A stretch of 64,000 bases of DNA from Siphonodentalium dalli (taxonomy: Eukaryota > Mollusca > Scaphopoda > Gadilida > Siphonodentaliidae). Position 1 is the stretch's first letter. Every line of letters starts with the position of its first letter. The notes under the pieces are model-generated. The model saw only the letters and a program-made list of their open reading frames with translations. It had not been told where the DNA came from and made no database searches. The position numbers were made by a program, and so were the translations under genes. Where the stretch lies: the NCBI GenBank assembly GCA_032622095.1, contig CP136065.1, positions 94,741,343 to 94,805,342 on the forward strand, written 5' to 3'. This document shows, in pieces, positions 21,780-33,998 of this stretch.

Positions 21780-23115
21780 TTTGTTGTTTTAGACAGAAAG
21801 TCTCATATTTTCTAACTTTTGGTCAAATTTTTTTCCCCACTGATATATGGCTATCATGTAGTTGGTAATGTCGAAGGGAGGGGTGCAAAAGGAACTTCCC
21901 TGACTTGGATTCTCGGTCTGGTTCTACACGACTGTTTGCACGGAAAAATAGCAATCGAAAATACAAACACCCCGTCTGAAATTTCGGGTGCGATTCAGAA
22001 CATTCCTGTCCTTTATACCGACGCAAACTTGGGGAGGGAGCGGAGGTTTCCGAGAACGTGTACTTTACACTATATTATTCAAGACCCGTTTAAATTCATT
22101 CTTTGTGGATAACGTTGCCATTTCATATTCAGGGAAGGAGACTATAGTATTATCGATTATTTGGAGAAAAAAACAAGCCTTTAATGTCGATACGATGTGT
22201 ATAGACCATTATGATGTCATAAGCTTAAAGATGCTCTATCTCTTCCAGGCACTACTTTCAACTACAACAAACACAACAACAACAACAACAATTCATAGTC
22301 TTGAAGGCACGTTTGCATTATTATGCCCATAAAAAAAACACACCCACGAAAAAGATTTATTTGGTGTTATACATGCATATTTAACTTAAAAAGATGAATT
22401 TCCAATAAATATTTTTCAATTTTCATTACTTTCTGTCCAAATTTGCAGAAAATAACTTTGAGAAAACTATTTCCTATATATAGAGACAGAAGCTCCAACT
22501 GATTGCCTATTTGAAGGGGGGTTTCAATTCTCAATAACGATAACAACAACGATAACAACAAACAAACGACGACGAAAACAACACAATGAATTATGATGTT
22601 TGAATCTTTTGTAATATTTGTGTGTAACTCGCCACGGCGAATTTTTTCATCACGCTCGTCCCCAAATCCTCAAGACGAGACACGTACAACACACGGTCCG
22701 CTTCTGCAGTATTTATTACACCCTCACAGGGATGGACATCTGGCGAGCGTTCGAATTAAGGTCGTCGTGATTTATAGCTTCTATGTACTGGCATAATAGT
22801 GCAGATTAAGACAATCCAAGATTCCTCTAAAGATTCCATATCGCCCGGACACGAATCACCAGACGGGATTAGTACTCGTGTTTTATGGCTGCTAAGCCAG
22901 ACTTAGTCGCAATTAAAATCGCCAGTAAATTTATTGCCAGTCCCCCATGATGCTTCCTATATCAGGCTTCCTAGCTAGTAGTTGAACGGATGCTGGTTAC
23001 CATACAGATCCACGAACAACTTTCTGTTCGCCGATTTTACAACAGGTCGATAACTTGCAGACTGATGATTCGATCCCGACACAACATGTGCTAAAAAGCC
23101 ATTGCTAAGTGGTAC
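21780..23115. other. Unassigned intron DNA
   Basis: Simple (ACA)n runs occur near 22265-22290 and 22545-22570. I recognise no exon or transposon end. Confidence 0.45.
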
Positions 23116-23119
23116 CCTT

Positions 23120-23345
23120 AGGACATGTTCAGATAATAAGTTCAACAAACGGCCATATATAGTTTACTATCTGAACATTTCCAACCAGAGAATATGAACC
23201 ATTTTGCACTTGTATTACAAGTTTCGGCATACTGTCGTCTGCTCATTTTAATTGAACATAGATCCCTCCAAATAGATATTGGATTTTTCCAATATATACT
23301 ATTGTAACTGAATGGGAGAATCCATTTAGTGAAGAAATGGCCAAA
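23120..23345. repeat. Dispersed repeat, copy 2
   Basis: It resembles 14837-15060: CAGATAATAAGTTCAACAAA, then CACTTGTATTACAAG, then TGTCGTCTGCT and GGGAGAATCCATTTAG. It directly precedes the LINE relic, so it may belong to it. Confidence 0.5.
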
Positions 23346-23369
23346 ACAATGTCGACTTATGTCGTTTCA

Positions 23370-23785
23370 TGCAGTAGAAAGAGTGAATGAATATAAATGA
23401 CGTTACCAATTGAACGGTTATAGCAGACGTAGGCCTCTAATCAGTCCAATATGCGAAGATAAACCAGAAGATATGGAACATTTTATACTGCACTGTCCCA
23501 ATCTAGAAACAGTTAGAGAACATGTTCTGCAGACGATTATGACACAGTAGAAGGAGTATCTCCACTTCTTCTGCAAAATATCAACCACGTCAAATTGCAA
23601 TGAATCGTAGATTGCGCCATGTCGACATTCCATCTCATCGAGCGCAATGAAGTCGCTTCCAGGGGACTATGCTACAGGCTTCACCAAAGACGATTATTTC
23701 TACCGTAGTCCAAAAACAATGAAGAATAAATGACGCTCAAAAAACAAAAACAAAAACAAGCAACTCCAGCCACCCGGACGCCCCA
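23370..23785 (+). pseudogene. LINE retrotransposon relic, 3' end
   Basis: Reading 23420-23548 gives RRRPLISPICED then MEHFILHCPNLETVREHVLQ and a stop. The Cys/Glu-Asp/His-X4-Cys pattern followed by PXLXXXR is usual at the C-terminus of non-LTR retrotransposon reverse-transcriptase proteins. A tail of AAAACAAAAAC repeats at about 23738-23760 fits a retrotransposon 3' end. The copy is 5'-truncated. Confidence 0.6.
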
Positions 23786-24049
23786 CATGCATAAATATGG
23801 TATTTATCAAGTTTTCCAGGTGCCTATATATGTATATAAGGGAGCTGAACCACTAATAATGTCATAGGATCTAGTACGATCAAATACGCCACAAAAAGGC
23901 GGTTCTCTTGCAAGAGGAGAAAATTATCATATATATATAGATAAAGGTGCTAAGTAAAGATAAATATACACATGTAACACTTGTCATCGTCTGCCTTCTA
24001 CTTGTATATGTTGTGGGTAGCCAGGTTCGGATTTCAAAAGTATACATTG

Positions 24050-24520
24050 TAGTTTGGTTCCTTAATATATTGATTTAAAATGCAGTTTTGTTTTGGTTTC
24101 CAATTTACGACGTCCACTGGCGGTCATCTTTTTCAGAATGACCGCCAATTTTGTTTTTCCTTTGATTGTTACATCCCTATGGACATACATATATATATAT
24201 ACCCCCATAAATGATGATTATCACTTGGAAATGTACAAACGAATGCGTTTAGTTGAACGTGTAACATCTGCACCGAACAAGCAGCTCAGCATTTCTCCCT
24301 GGCGGCCATCTTGGATTTTCAAAATATGTCAACCTTGAACCAACTCTGGAAAATTTCATTTTGTACCCCCCGTGGTGTTAGAATATTTACGACAGGTATC
24401 TCAAACTTAAATTTGCAACAATTAACTACGTCGACCCAATGCATCCTCTACATCTAATCACGGAAATGTCTCCAGCTATAGGTACTATATTGTGAACCTA
24501 AACTACCGAAGTAAGAAATA
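24050..24520. other. Unassigned intron DNA
   Basis: A small hairpin GGCGGTCATC...GAATGACCGCC lies at about 24119-24147. Nothing else was recognised. Confidence 0.4.
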
Positions 24521-24523
24521 CAC

Positions 24524-25000
24524 TTAAAGGTACTCAACCCGATAAAACTCCTCTCAATTACTATTTCAATGGCTTCGGGGGTCAAAAATATTTGATTCGA
24601 GTCGAGGAAGTCACCCATCAAAGCTCAGATTTGTTAGATATCGATTTTAGAAATCTATTATTTTTCATTATCGGGAATACTATCTGGCCCAGAACTCAGT
24701 CAAAATTGCATTAAAATTACCACTTGATTTTAGAGTTATCCATCCTTGTCTGTTTGAATAGATTTGGAGAACACATCCAGAGCAGATTACGGCAGTTAGC
24801 AGTACTCATCTCGAGTTTATAACAAATTTCAAAAATCAATATCTAATAACTATGAGCTTTGTTTGATGGGTTCCTCGACTCGAATCAAATATTTTTTACC
24901 CCCAAAGCCAAAGAAATAGTAATATAGGACCCTCCGATCGGATTGTTGTTGTTGGAATCTGTTGAGATGGGGACCCTCTTTACGGGTTGAGTACCTTTAA
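24524..25000. mobile_element. Foldback element, family H, copy 1 (477 bp)
   Basis: The ends are TTAAAGGTACTCAACCCG and CGGGTTGAGTACCTTTAA. Arms include GATTCGAGTCGAGGAA and its partner TTCCTCGACTCGAATC. Related copies are at 38469-38915 and about 57340-57855. Confidence 0.75.
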
Positions 25001-25707
25001 TGTAGATTAACTTTACACTGCACGACACAATTTGTTTATCAATGGGGCAGTTGAATAATGATGACGATGAAGAATAAATACACTACATGAACATAGCATT
25101 TGATGTGAATATAAATTACATAAATATAATTATTAAAATTGAAAATACATGTGAAATTCGCGGTTTGTGCATTATTGTTGCATCCAAGTGACTTTTCTAA
25201 TTTTATTTCTGTTTTGGCCAAGAAGACTAGGATCATGTCGTATATTATATGCATATTTTTTTCTTTTATCTTATTACGAATAACACTATATATCACAATA
25301 CGAAAGATCTAAAACTAATGGGCTAATTGGGCAAACTATTTACCGCGTCTAAATTAAATAATCAAGACAATTCAATCTAATTTCCATCCTGAAATCTCAA
25401 ACTGTTTCTAACTTAAACATCAGCTATCAAAATTGTCGAGCTTTTTTGTAAGGTGTGATACATTCGAACATGAATACCACGGCTTCTACATGACTACACT
25501 GTGATTTGTTCAAGCCTATATATGTATCTCACCATGTTACAAAACCAAATCACACGCGGCAGTTGTCGAACATGATCATTTCCATTCTGTGACCAAAGTT
25601 GATGGCCCTCTGAAGGATGTCAATTACATATGTATGACACATAGAATAACGAAAGCACAATAGACACAAACTTATTTTAAAGTGTATGTATATATATATA
25701 TACTCAC
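25001..25707. other. Unassigned intron DNA
   Basis: It ends in a TA microsatellite (25688-25702) next to the donor of exon e3. Nothing else was recognised. Confidence 0.45.
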
Positions 25708-25771
25708 AACTTCTAAGACGTCAGCAATTTTGGCAAGTTTAGCATTGGGTAGTTCTTTGAGCAGTGGAACA
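25708..25771 (-). CDS. PRKG1: PKG exon 'e3': linker into domain B
   Basis: Minus-strand reading from TTACAG|T gives (S)VPLLKELPNAKLAKIADVLEV. This is the helix and turn that lead into cyclic-nucleotide-binding domain B in PKG, where relatives read SVPLL..LP...L.K.ADVLE. The exon is 64 bp. It takes one base to finish the serine codon left open by e2 (AAA AG|T) and ends at phase 0 at GTT|GTGAGT. The donor is a perfect consensus and lies beside a TA repeat. The same start phase also accepts the candidate alternative first exon at 30123-30193. Confidence 0.93.
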
Positions 25772-26290
25772 CTGTAAGTAGAAGATAGAACAAGTCAAAC
25801 TTACATGTATATACAAAACAGTATACATAAAACAGTTGCGCCACGTGAAGTATAATCTTGTTGCCTATGCACACATATATATATATATATACACAAAGAT
25901 GGGCTCTTTGTAAATGTCTCCGTTTTGTGAGACCTATTTAAGTTTTGTCTGAGTGTCGCACGTGAGAGTAAGCGCGTATTTATGTATCAATTCCTCCAAT
26001 ACTGATTCAATTATACGTCATCAGTAGTTTGTCCCGGGAATATTAAAACAACAAATACACGTATACATAGTTGTTTGTTGAACCATTGGCGTGGTGACAG
26101 AGGTGGGACTAAAGCAGGTCAATCATTAAACTTGAATAGACATAACGTTAAATTTTAACTGGCGTGTGCATGGGCGATGCAAATTACCAATTCAGTTTAT
26201 AAATTTGTGTTTGAAATCTGGCAATCGGGTAGCCCAGAGGACATGTAGCGCGCGAAGATCGAACACACATTTCTGGACTTATGGTGTATT
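25772..26290. other. Unassigned intron DNA
   Basis: A (TA)n run lies at about 25877-25892. No exon or repeat end was recognised. Confidence 0.4.
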
Positions 26291-26295
26291 CTATA

Positions 26296-26586
26296 TGGAA
26301 TACTATTATAGAGCCACTTCCTACTGGCGCTGCTGGCGAGCGCTGAAATTGCTAAAAGCGACAAAATGTGCGCTGTTAGTCGGGCACCGAAAGCGACCAA
26401 ATGTGCGACATAATGTCGCATGTTTTGGCGCGCGCCGAAAGCGACAAAAGCTCCAAAATATGCGACATTATGGCGCACATTTTGTCGCCTCTGTCGCTTT
26501 CGGAGCGCGACTAATGGCGCATATGTTGTCGCTTTCTGTGCGCGTCAGAAGCGCCATTAGGAAATGGGCATAACATAGTATTCCAT
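26296..26586. mobile_element. GC-rich foldback element, family E, copy 1
   Basis: The ends GGAATACTATTATAGAGCC and GGGCATAACATAGTATTCC pair with small gaps. The inside is GC-rich in an AT-rich setting and repeats GCGCGCCGAAAGCGACAAAA and complements such as TTTTGTCGC. A 135-codon open frame through it is not a gene. A second copy is at 61729-61946. Confidence 0.75.
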
Positions 26587-26589
26587 TAT

Positions 26590-28005
26590 AATCGAATCCG
26601 CGTTCTTGTGTTTTCGCGAACGGTAAACCATCAAAACATGATCAGCGAGTGACGATTCAAACACGGATATTTTATGCCGTTGCCATGGAACCCGGAAATT
26701 CTCCTGAACCATGACCCACAGTCCGGGCATCCCATTGTATATATCGGCAAAGCTAGGTTCATGCTTTAAGCCGGTCTGTCACGATTTTGGCCCTAAGCCA
26801 TGCACTGGGCTACGCGAATAGGCCAAGCACAGACAAATAACAACTCGCGAGTTAGGATGATCACTCCCTCCCAGAACATGTCGTCATATTGTTCGCGACC
26901 AGTCTTTGTGATATAGAATCGCCAAGAACCTGTTCCCGGGGTTCGGTCTATACGAACTGGTAACCCGCTGTTCACGAACACGTGAATTATAATACACCAA
27001 TATATGGACATCTGATGCTGATATCAGAAAGGAGGACACAGTAAATATTACTGTTACCGTGCAACTACCGAAAACAAGTCACATTATATAGTCCAATAAG
27101 CTAGATACTGAAGTTTAATAAAAACTTGGCGGTAACATTGAAATCGTTCAAAGCATTGACAAATATTCTGAAAATCATATTCAGATTAATATATATAAAT
27201 TTACAACACGATTAGTGATGTTTGTTCAACTTTGTTGACAAATCACGCAACAGTTCTGTTTTTATAACAACGGTTTCAAAACGCGAAGGTTTGTAGCATT
27301 GTATTGGAGAACTATCAATATTGAACATAAGAACAATTAAAGTTTATCTATTTCTCCATGTTGTTCTCAGTAGTGATGTTTTTATTACATACTTTTAACA
27401 ATTGTCCTCTGCGAGTGCCTTGTGCCTCTTTAACGTTCAAGTCACATATAACTGACAGGTGTTGTCATAATTTATTCTACATACTCTGAGGATGCAGCTA
27501 CCAAGGACGTGACATATTATTTAGATCGTTGTGATCAGTACACAACTGTATGGTTCTGTTGAAGTATGTGGGTAAGAGTGTCGTCGTTTATCTTAGGCCT
27601 AAATAATACATTATAGAATATGCTTGCCTACACAATCGCGGAAAATTACCGAAACTATATCGTCGAATGGATCTCTTGGAAGCCACAGTGAAACACGATT
27701 TCGTTATTTCACTGTAGATTGCCGGCGGTTTACTCGAGCGCCCGGCACACACCGGACTGTAACCTGTTTGTAAACAATGACGCGCGCTCTTTAATTAAGT
27801 AGTGTTAATAATTTAATTAAATAAGAGTTAATTTAGTAACGTTGAGCATTCATAAGGCTCATATAATAAATGTAATACCTACAGTTTGTTTTTTAGAATA
27901 CCTGAAACATCTCATTCGTTTCGCGGCTCGTGAAAATTCAATATTTCTTCCAGACATGTGCTATCAGATATTTCGGTATTCAAACATAAACTGTATAGGT
28001 ATTCT
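26590..28005. other. Unassigned intron DNA
   Basis: No exon, array or transposon end was found. A small hairpin ACAGTGAAA...TTTCACTGT lies near 27687-27716. Confidence 0.45.
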
Positions 28006-28011
28006 TATATT

Positions 28012-28266
28012 CAAGCCTTGAAATAGGGTGTCTGTCATTTGCAGAATGAGGTCCCCAGAGGGTGAATTTAGTGATGCTACCCCGCATAGCCGGCTAGCAT
28101 AACCAAATTCACCCTCTGGGAACCTCATTCTGCTGAGGTGTTTAAGCAGAATGAGGTCACCAGAGGTGAATTTGGTGATGCTAGCCCGCTATGCGGGGTA
28201 GCATCACTAAATTCACCCTCTGGGGACCTCATTCTGCAAATGACAGACACCCTATTTCAAGGCTTG
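28012..28266. mobile_element. Family B element, compact form (255 bp, hAT-like)
   Basis: Outer ends CAAGCCTTGAAATAGGGTG and CACCCTATTTCAAGGCTTG are exact complements, followed inward by two consecutive GAATGAGGTC...GACCTCATTC hairpins. Flanks CTTATATT and CTTATATG match at seven of eight bases. Confidence 0.75.
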
Positions 28267-28579
28267 CTTATATGTATCTAGGGGATGAAATATGGTACTG
28301 TAGGCAATGAATTGGTCTTGTTTTCTATTCGTTTTAATAAGTACATTGCTTATAAAATGTATCATATATTGTTAAAGGGAATTTACGACCACCATTGTCT
28401 CACTCCCATTGGCCCGTACATGTATATATGAAAGCTTAGATTTTTATTGAAACATATTAATTTATAATGTATCAAAGAACATAATATTGGATAACAAATT
28501 AAGGTCGGCGTGACTTTTGAGTTAGCAGGGAGACCACAAACACAGACTTTATATTTAAGTTTAAACATAACACACTGAC

Positions 28580-28806
28580 AATAATGGTAATAGTAATGTA
28601 TTACATATATGTATTACTATATTGGACGTATGAATGGTAATGGTAATGCATTACTTCTCATTTTAAAAGTAATGGTAATAGTAATTGTAATGCATTACGT
28701 GTTGTTACGCATTATTTGTTAAAGTAATGGTAATGAATTACTCTCAATTAAAAAAAGTAATGGCAAGTAGTAATAATGGTAATGCATTACTTAGCAAAGT
28801 AATGGA
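28580..28806. repeat. Degenerate TAATGGTAATGCATTAC array
   Basis: About ten copies of a short, partly self-complementary unit built on GTAATGCATTAC. There is no coding signal. Confidence 0.7.
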
Positions 28807-28809
28807 CCC

Positions 28810-30116
28810 ATCCCTGTTCCACCAGCCATGGATTTAACAACTACAGATTAATTGTGGACGAGACACTTGGGTCCATAGAAACTAACGTTATATAACTATT
28901 TGTTTGACTTCATTCGTAGTTACTACGGCGACATCGGTTACTTATTCCCAGTTTCGTATTCCCCAACTATACTATGCGTAGTTGTTGTTTGCGTGTTCTA
29001 CAAACTTCTAATTGAGTGGTTGCCATGTGTGGGAGCGGTTCAATAATTTGAAGAGGTAAGCTGGGTACATTTGAGATGCATGTCAGAGCAAGAGGTTCTT
29101 TGATCAATGACACTATAGCCACTAATTACTCTTGTTCTCCTTTCTGTGAGTGGTTCTGGGTGATTATGTTGTAATGTTTGGGATCGACAGACATTTAACC
29201 CGAGTCCTGAACGCAGGTATAACTGCCACCGATCGAACACATGCACTTTGTAAATGGCGAACAATTGTATTTGTGCATGTGGTTAAGTATAATGTTGAGA
29301 AGTAATCGATAAGATTTGTATTACATCTTGGGGCGAATTAACAGAAATCGAAGGTCCTTTATGAGGCCGCATGAACCAGTCACGTCGCGCCTCACCTGTA
29401 AGGAGATGTTTGATCAGAATTTCATTTAAATTCCGAGAGCACTGACTGAGAAAATGGAGAGGTCGCATTTGTGTGACTGACATCATAGTTTAGCGAGCTA
29501 AATGGATACAGCAGTAACTCCGAAAGGGTGGGACGCGAGGCATGTTATACCAACGTGCTCTCTGCCTTTAAAGGCACGGATGGCGTTCGTTGCAGAAATA
29601 TTCATATTTGTTCAAATCGCCATCAACGGAAGGAATGTTAATATATATATAGTTTTGTTCATATGCCAAACATAACCAGCGCGTAAATAGTATATTGTCG
29701 TCAATACGTATGATGGTGTACGTAAACAAGAACCTGCTCGTGTTACAGAAGTTTTGCTTCTGTTTACACAACACAGCGCAATTATATTAGTTAATCACAC
29801 ACAAATTATATAAACGCTCTTTATTATTTCCATATCAGGATAACAGTAACAAAAACGCTCTTTATGTTTACCATATCCGGATCTAAACAAAAGCCAGGTT
29901 CTGTAACGTTTTTTGCTTTTGTTTACATAACAAACGAAAAACATTTGACAATAACATACTTGTGTTTATGCCATATTTATGATTGGTATAAGAACAAGGT
30001 ATATCTATATTTTACTATTCTTTCTGTTTATGGCGGTTTTTGACGGAGCTGAATATTTTAACAGCATACCCACCGCCAACGCCGCCCGTATCTTTAAATG
30101 AAATTCTGAAATGTCA
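28810..30116. other. Unassigned intron DNA
   Basis: A short direct repeat (AACGCTCTTTAT, 29812 and 29854) was noted. No exon was recognised. Confidence 0.4.
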
Positions 30117-30122
30117 CCTTAC

Positions 30123-30193
30123 ATGTAAGGCTCGTCAATTTCATCAAAATGCCTTCGCACTTCTGGATCACAGGGAGATTTTAAAGCCTGCAT
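30123..30193 (-). CDS. Candidate alternative first exon of PKG
   Basis: On the minus strand an ATG at 30193 opens MQALKSPCDPEVRRHFDEID and EPY, then a good donor AT|GTAAGG. It ends after two bases of a codon, so it can join exon e3 exactly as e2 does, giving EPYI then VPLLKEL. Joined to e1 or e2 as an internal exon it would hit a stop at once, so it only works as a first exon or after an unseen leader. The frame stays open upstream to ATGs at 30211 and 30223. The product would lack domain A. I do not recognise the peptide in any PKG, and an in-phase fit has a one-in-three chance, so this is a hypothesis. It could instead be a nested gene or chance. Confidence 0.3.
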
Positions 30194-30477
30194 CCATTTT
30201 GAAAAAGTAAAGACAAAATACATATATGTAGACATGATGGCATTTTCTATGGTAACACACCTTTTGACGGTTGCTGGGGCAAGTTATTGTGGTGGGAGTC
30301 GTGACCATAAACGGTGGTCTTATTGGTTTTGTGACATTTCTGTACAGGAAGGCGACAATATGAGTGGATACTTACCTCACCTAATGTCTCACTTCATTGT
30401 GAGAATCACCCTGCCTTGATACCCGGAATGGATCGAGTCTTTGAACATCGACCGATCGATCACGATGGCTATGTTCT

Positions 30478-30730
30478 ACATTAAAGTGATGTGAAACACT
30501 CCGGTAGGGTGATCAAATAGAAATGAAGAATAATCTTGTTAAAGTAGTTGTTTTACTAATTTAATATGTAAATTGACAACGCACACCGCAATTCTTATAG
30601 ATTAGTGACCTTCGATGACGAAATCGTTTTCGTTAGTTTATCGCCGATAGATGCGACCCGAATCTAATAGTAAATAGTTTACAATTGAGCATAGTTCAGA
30701 CGATGTTTTCTATGGAGTGGTACGGTCGAT
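30478..30730. repeat. Dispersed repeat G, copy 1
   Basis: GTGATGTGAAACACTCCG ... GACGAAATCGTTTTCGTTA ... TTGAGCATAGTTCA is the reverse complement of 53235-53465. Confidence 0.65.
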
Positions 30731-31165
30731 TTGCTTGAGATTTTCGCAATGTTAGTAGAATGGTACATTCATCCAGTTGGCATAGCACCCGAATACTAAC
30801 TTATCAGTTTCACGCACCCGAACAAGTACATAATATGAAAGGAAATTTGACCAGAAATCGATGGTCCATTATTGAGACTGCGTGACAAGTCATATCCCAA
30901 ATTTCCATCATTAGTCGCTTGTTCAGTTTTAGTTATCTTGTGACATGAATATATTGTATTGGTCAAACTACATTCATATATGGGCTTTTATAGTTTTAAA
31001 ATGAAATTTGTTAAACATATCGTGTGATAATCGCTTGTTTTATATAGTTATATTGTAGCATGCATATCTTGTTCAAACTCAGTGCATGTATATATGGGTT
31101 TTTAATTTTAAAATGTGTTTAAAAATATCTTATCATGGCCTGTGATGAGGGTGTCGTCCCTACCT
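30731..31165. other. Unassigned intron DNA
   Basis: A loose duplication (ATATATGGGCTTTTATAGTTT at 30977, ATATGGGTTTTTAATTTT at 31091) was noted. Nothing else was recognised. Confidence 0.4.
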
Positions 31166-31335
31166 GCCTGAATCCTGAATACCAGTTAAAATAAGGGGTG
31201 AATCCTGAATATAAGTTGAACTGGGCTGGGGGGGGGGGTGCGAATCACGAATACCAGTTAAAATAGAGGCGAATCCTGAATATACCAGTTAAATTAGAGG
31301 AGTGAATCATGAATACCAGTTAAAATAAGAGGGAT
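31166..31335. repeat. Short tandem repeat, about 5 copies
   Basis: The unit GAATCCTGAATACCAGTTAA then AATA recurs at intervals of 30-45 bp; a run of G breaks one copy. Confidence 0.75.
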
Positions 31336-31679
31336 ATCCTGCATACCTCATACTGGTCTAGACTGTATAGTGACATTGCCACCTTAATTATGTACGGTAC
31401 ATGTATACAGCGAGGGTGGCATCTCCTCTATGTAGTAATTCCATTTATAATTAACTATATATATAGCTGGGGTTAATTGCGTGATCAAAAGATGTATTCA
31501 ATAGAAGAAATTAATTTAGAATCACATTCCGAACTCGTTCGGTGATTAAAACTACATTTATATCCTAACACATGCATATTTTACAGAATTTGTTTAAAAT
31601 CCTTTATATAGGCCCGACAAAAACCTGGAGATTTCCCCATCCACTTTGGCAATCATGGTTTGACGGTGTGATCCAATTA

Positions 31680-31681
31680 CC

Positions 31682-31712
<31 letters not shown>
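31680..31712. repeat. (AAC)n microsatellite
   Basis: AACAACAAC repeated about ten times. Confidence 0.95.
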
Positions 31713-31714
<2 letters not shown>

Positions 31715-32227
31715 AAATCGTTAAGTGAAGCGTGATTCAGCCAATAAAAGAGCGTCTAGATAAACTGTGATATTGTTTGGCTTATTGGCATGGCAACACC
31801 TGACGCACGTGGGTATCGTGAATTCGTATTTACTTTCGTCAACAAGTCGGCTCTTTTTTATATTTGTGAAATATGCTATATTTAAAAGACGACCAACTGC
31901 AGTTATAGACCATGCCAATGCCATGCATCGCTATTCTGGGTACACCCGTCGAGACATAGTATTCCACCAGCTCAAATAGAGCCAGTGTCTAGTCAATTCG
32001 AAACCTGTGAACGTTTTGAAAATCTGACGGTGAACTTTATCACATCGAAACAATGACACAGGTAATTTAGCTGTTCCTAAAATGTATTTCACAGCAGATG
32101 AATGTCTTTGCTCTATGTTGCATGATCTAGGCTACCTTTGTGAGTCAAATTCACGATAAACATGAATTGATTACCCCAGGGGGAAATTGTATGATCGCAT
32201 GTACTCGCGCGCTGGATCTTCACCCAA

Positions 32228-33594
32228 TCTATTAACTAAGGTATTAACTAATGTATTAACTAAGGTAGTAACTAAGGTATTAAATAAGGTATTAACTAAT
32301 GTATTAACTAAGGTAGTAACTAAGGTATTAACTAAGGTATTAACAAATCTATTAACTAATGTATTAACTAATGTATTAACTAAGGTAGTAACTAAGGTAT
32401 TAAATAAGGTATTAACTAATGTATTAACTAATGTATTAACTAAGGTATTAACTAATGTATTAACTAAGGTATTAACTAAGGTATTAACTAATGTATTAAC
32501 TAATGTATTAACTAATGTATTAACTAAGATATTAACTAATGTATTAACTAAGGTATCCACTAATGTATTAACTACGGTATTAACTAATGTATTAACTAAG
32601 GTATTAACTATTGTATTAACTAAGGTATTAACTAATGTATTAACTAAGGTACTAACTAAGGTATTAACTAATGTATTAACTAGTGTATTAACTACTGTAT
32701 TAACTAGTGTATTAACTAATGTATTAACTAAAGTATTAACTAATGTATTAACTAAGGTATTAACTAATGTATTAACTAAGGTATTAACTAATGTATTAAC
32801 TAAGGTATTAACTAATGTATTAACTAAGGTATTAACTAATGTATTAACTAAGATATTAACTAATGTATTAACTAAGGTATTAACTAATGTGTTAACTAAG
32901 GTATTAACTAATGTATTGACTAAGGTATTAACCAAAGTATTAACTAATTTATTAACTATGGTATTAATTAATGTATTAACTAAGGTATTAACTAATGTAT
33001 TAACTAAGTTATTAACTAATGTATTAACTAAGATATTAACTAATGTATTAACTAAGGTATTATCTAATGTATTAACTAAGGTATTAACTAATGTATTAAC
33101 TAAGGTGTTAACTAATGTATTAGCTAATGTATTAACTAATGTATTAGCTAATGTATTAACTAAGGTATTAACCAATGTATTAACTAAGGTATTAACCAAT
33201 GTATTAACTAAGGTATTAACTAATAGATTAACTAAGGTATTAACTAATGTATTAACTAAGGTATTAACTAATGTATTAACTAAGGTATTAACTAATGTAT
33301 TATTTAAAGTATTAACTAATGTATTAACTAAGGTATTAACTAATGTATTAACTAAGGTATTAACTAATGTATTAACTAAGGTATTAACTAATGTATTAAC
33401 TAAGGTATTAACTAAGGTATTAACTAAGGTATTAACTAAGGTATTACACTAAGGTATTAACTAATGTATTAACTAATGTATTAAATAAGGTATTAACTAG
33501 TGTATTAACTAAGGTATTAACTAATGTATTAACTAATGTATTAACTAAGGTATTAACTAATGTATTAACTAAGGTACTAACTAAGGTATTAACT
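32228..33594. repeat. 12-bp minisatellite, about 114 copies (1.37 kb)
   Basis: The units ATTAACTAAGGT and ATTAACTAATGT largely alternate, giving a 24-bp higher-order period with local runs of one type. Because 12 is a multiple of 3 and neither strand has a stop in one frame, open frames of 421 and 342 codons run across it on opposite strands. They encode only VLTN/VLTK or VNTL repeats and are not genes. Almost every unit contains TTAA. Confidence 0.95.
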
Positions 33595-33998
33595 GTTATT
33601 TTTTATGTTATGAAGTTTTCCGTCAGAACTACAAAAAGTTCTCATGTTTTGAAGTGGTTGAATACGATTATGTTCTCTATACGGGCATTTTTTACGACAT
33701 CGCCGATACGCCACTACTATTTCAGGAGTCATGCATGCGGTGAATTGATTTATTGTGTCTCCGGTAAAAGAACGACCTTCCAGAAATTGGAATGACATTC
33801 ACTAAGTACTCAGGTGAATTTCTTTGATCGAACTCGGTCACTCGAACAAATGAGCAACTATGTTGTTAAGTAGAACGCCGAGAACATGGTCGATACAATT
33901 TGCATCACAAATTGACCTAATTAGGCGAGATCGAAGGTCACACCGACATCCAAGTTAATAAATTACATCGTCAAATATCATATAGTTAAAAAAAAGAC

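Noticed and set aside
26166-26573. 135-codon plus frame
   Set aside because: It lies across the GC-rich family E foldback; stops are rare there because of composition.
30123-30193. The 30-kb candidate as an internal PKG exon between e2 and e3
   Set aside because: Joined to the e2 donor it reads a stop within three codons, and e2 to e3 already joins perfectly; only a first-exon role remains possible.
32171-33452. Open frames of 421 and 342 codons on opposite strands
   Set aside because: They are produced by a 12-bp tandem repeat that lacks stops; the products are VLTN/VLTK and VNTL repeats only.
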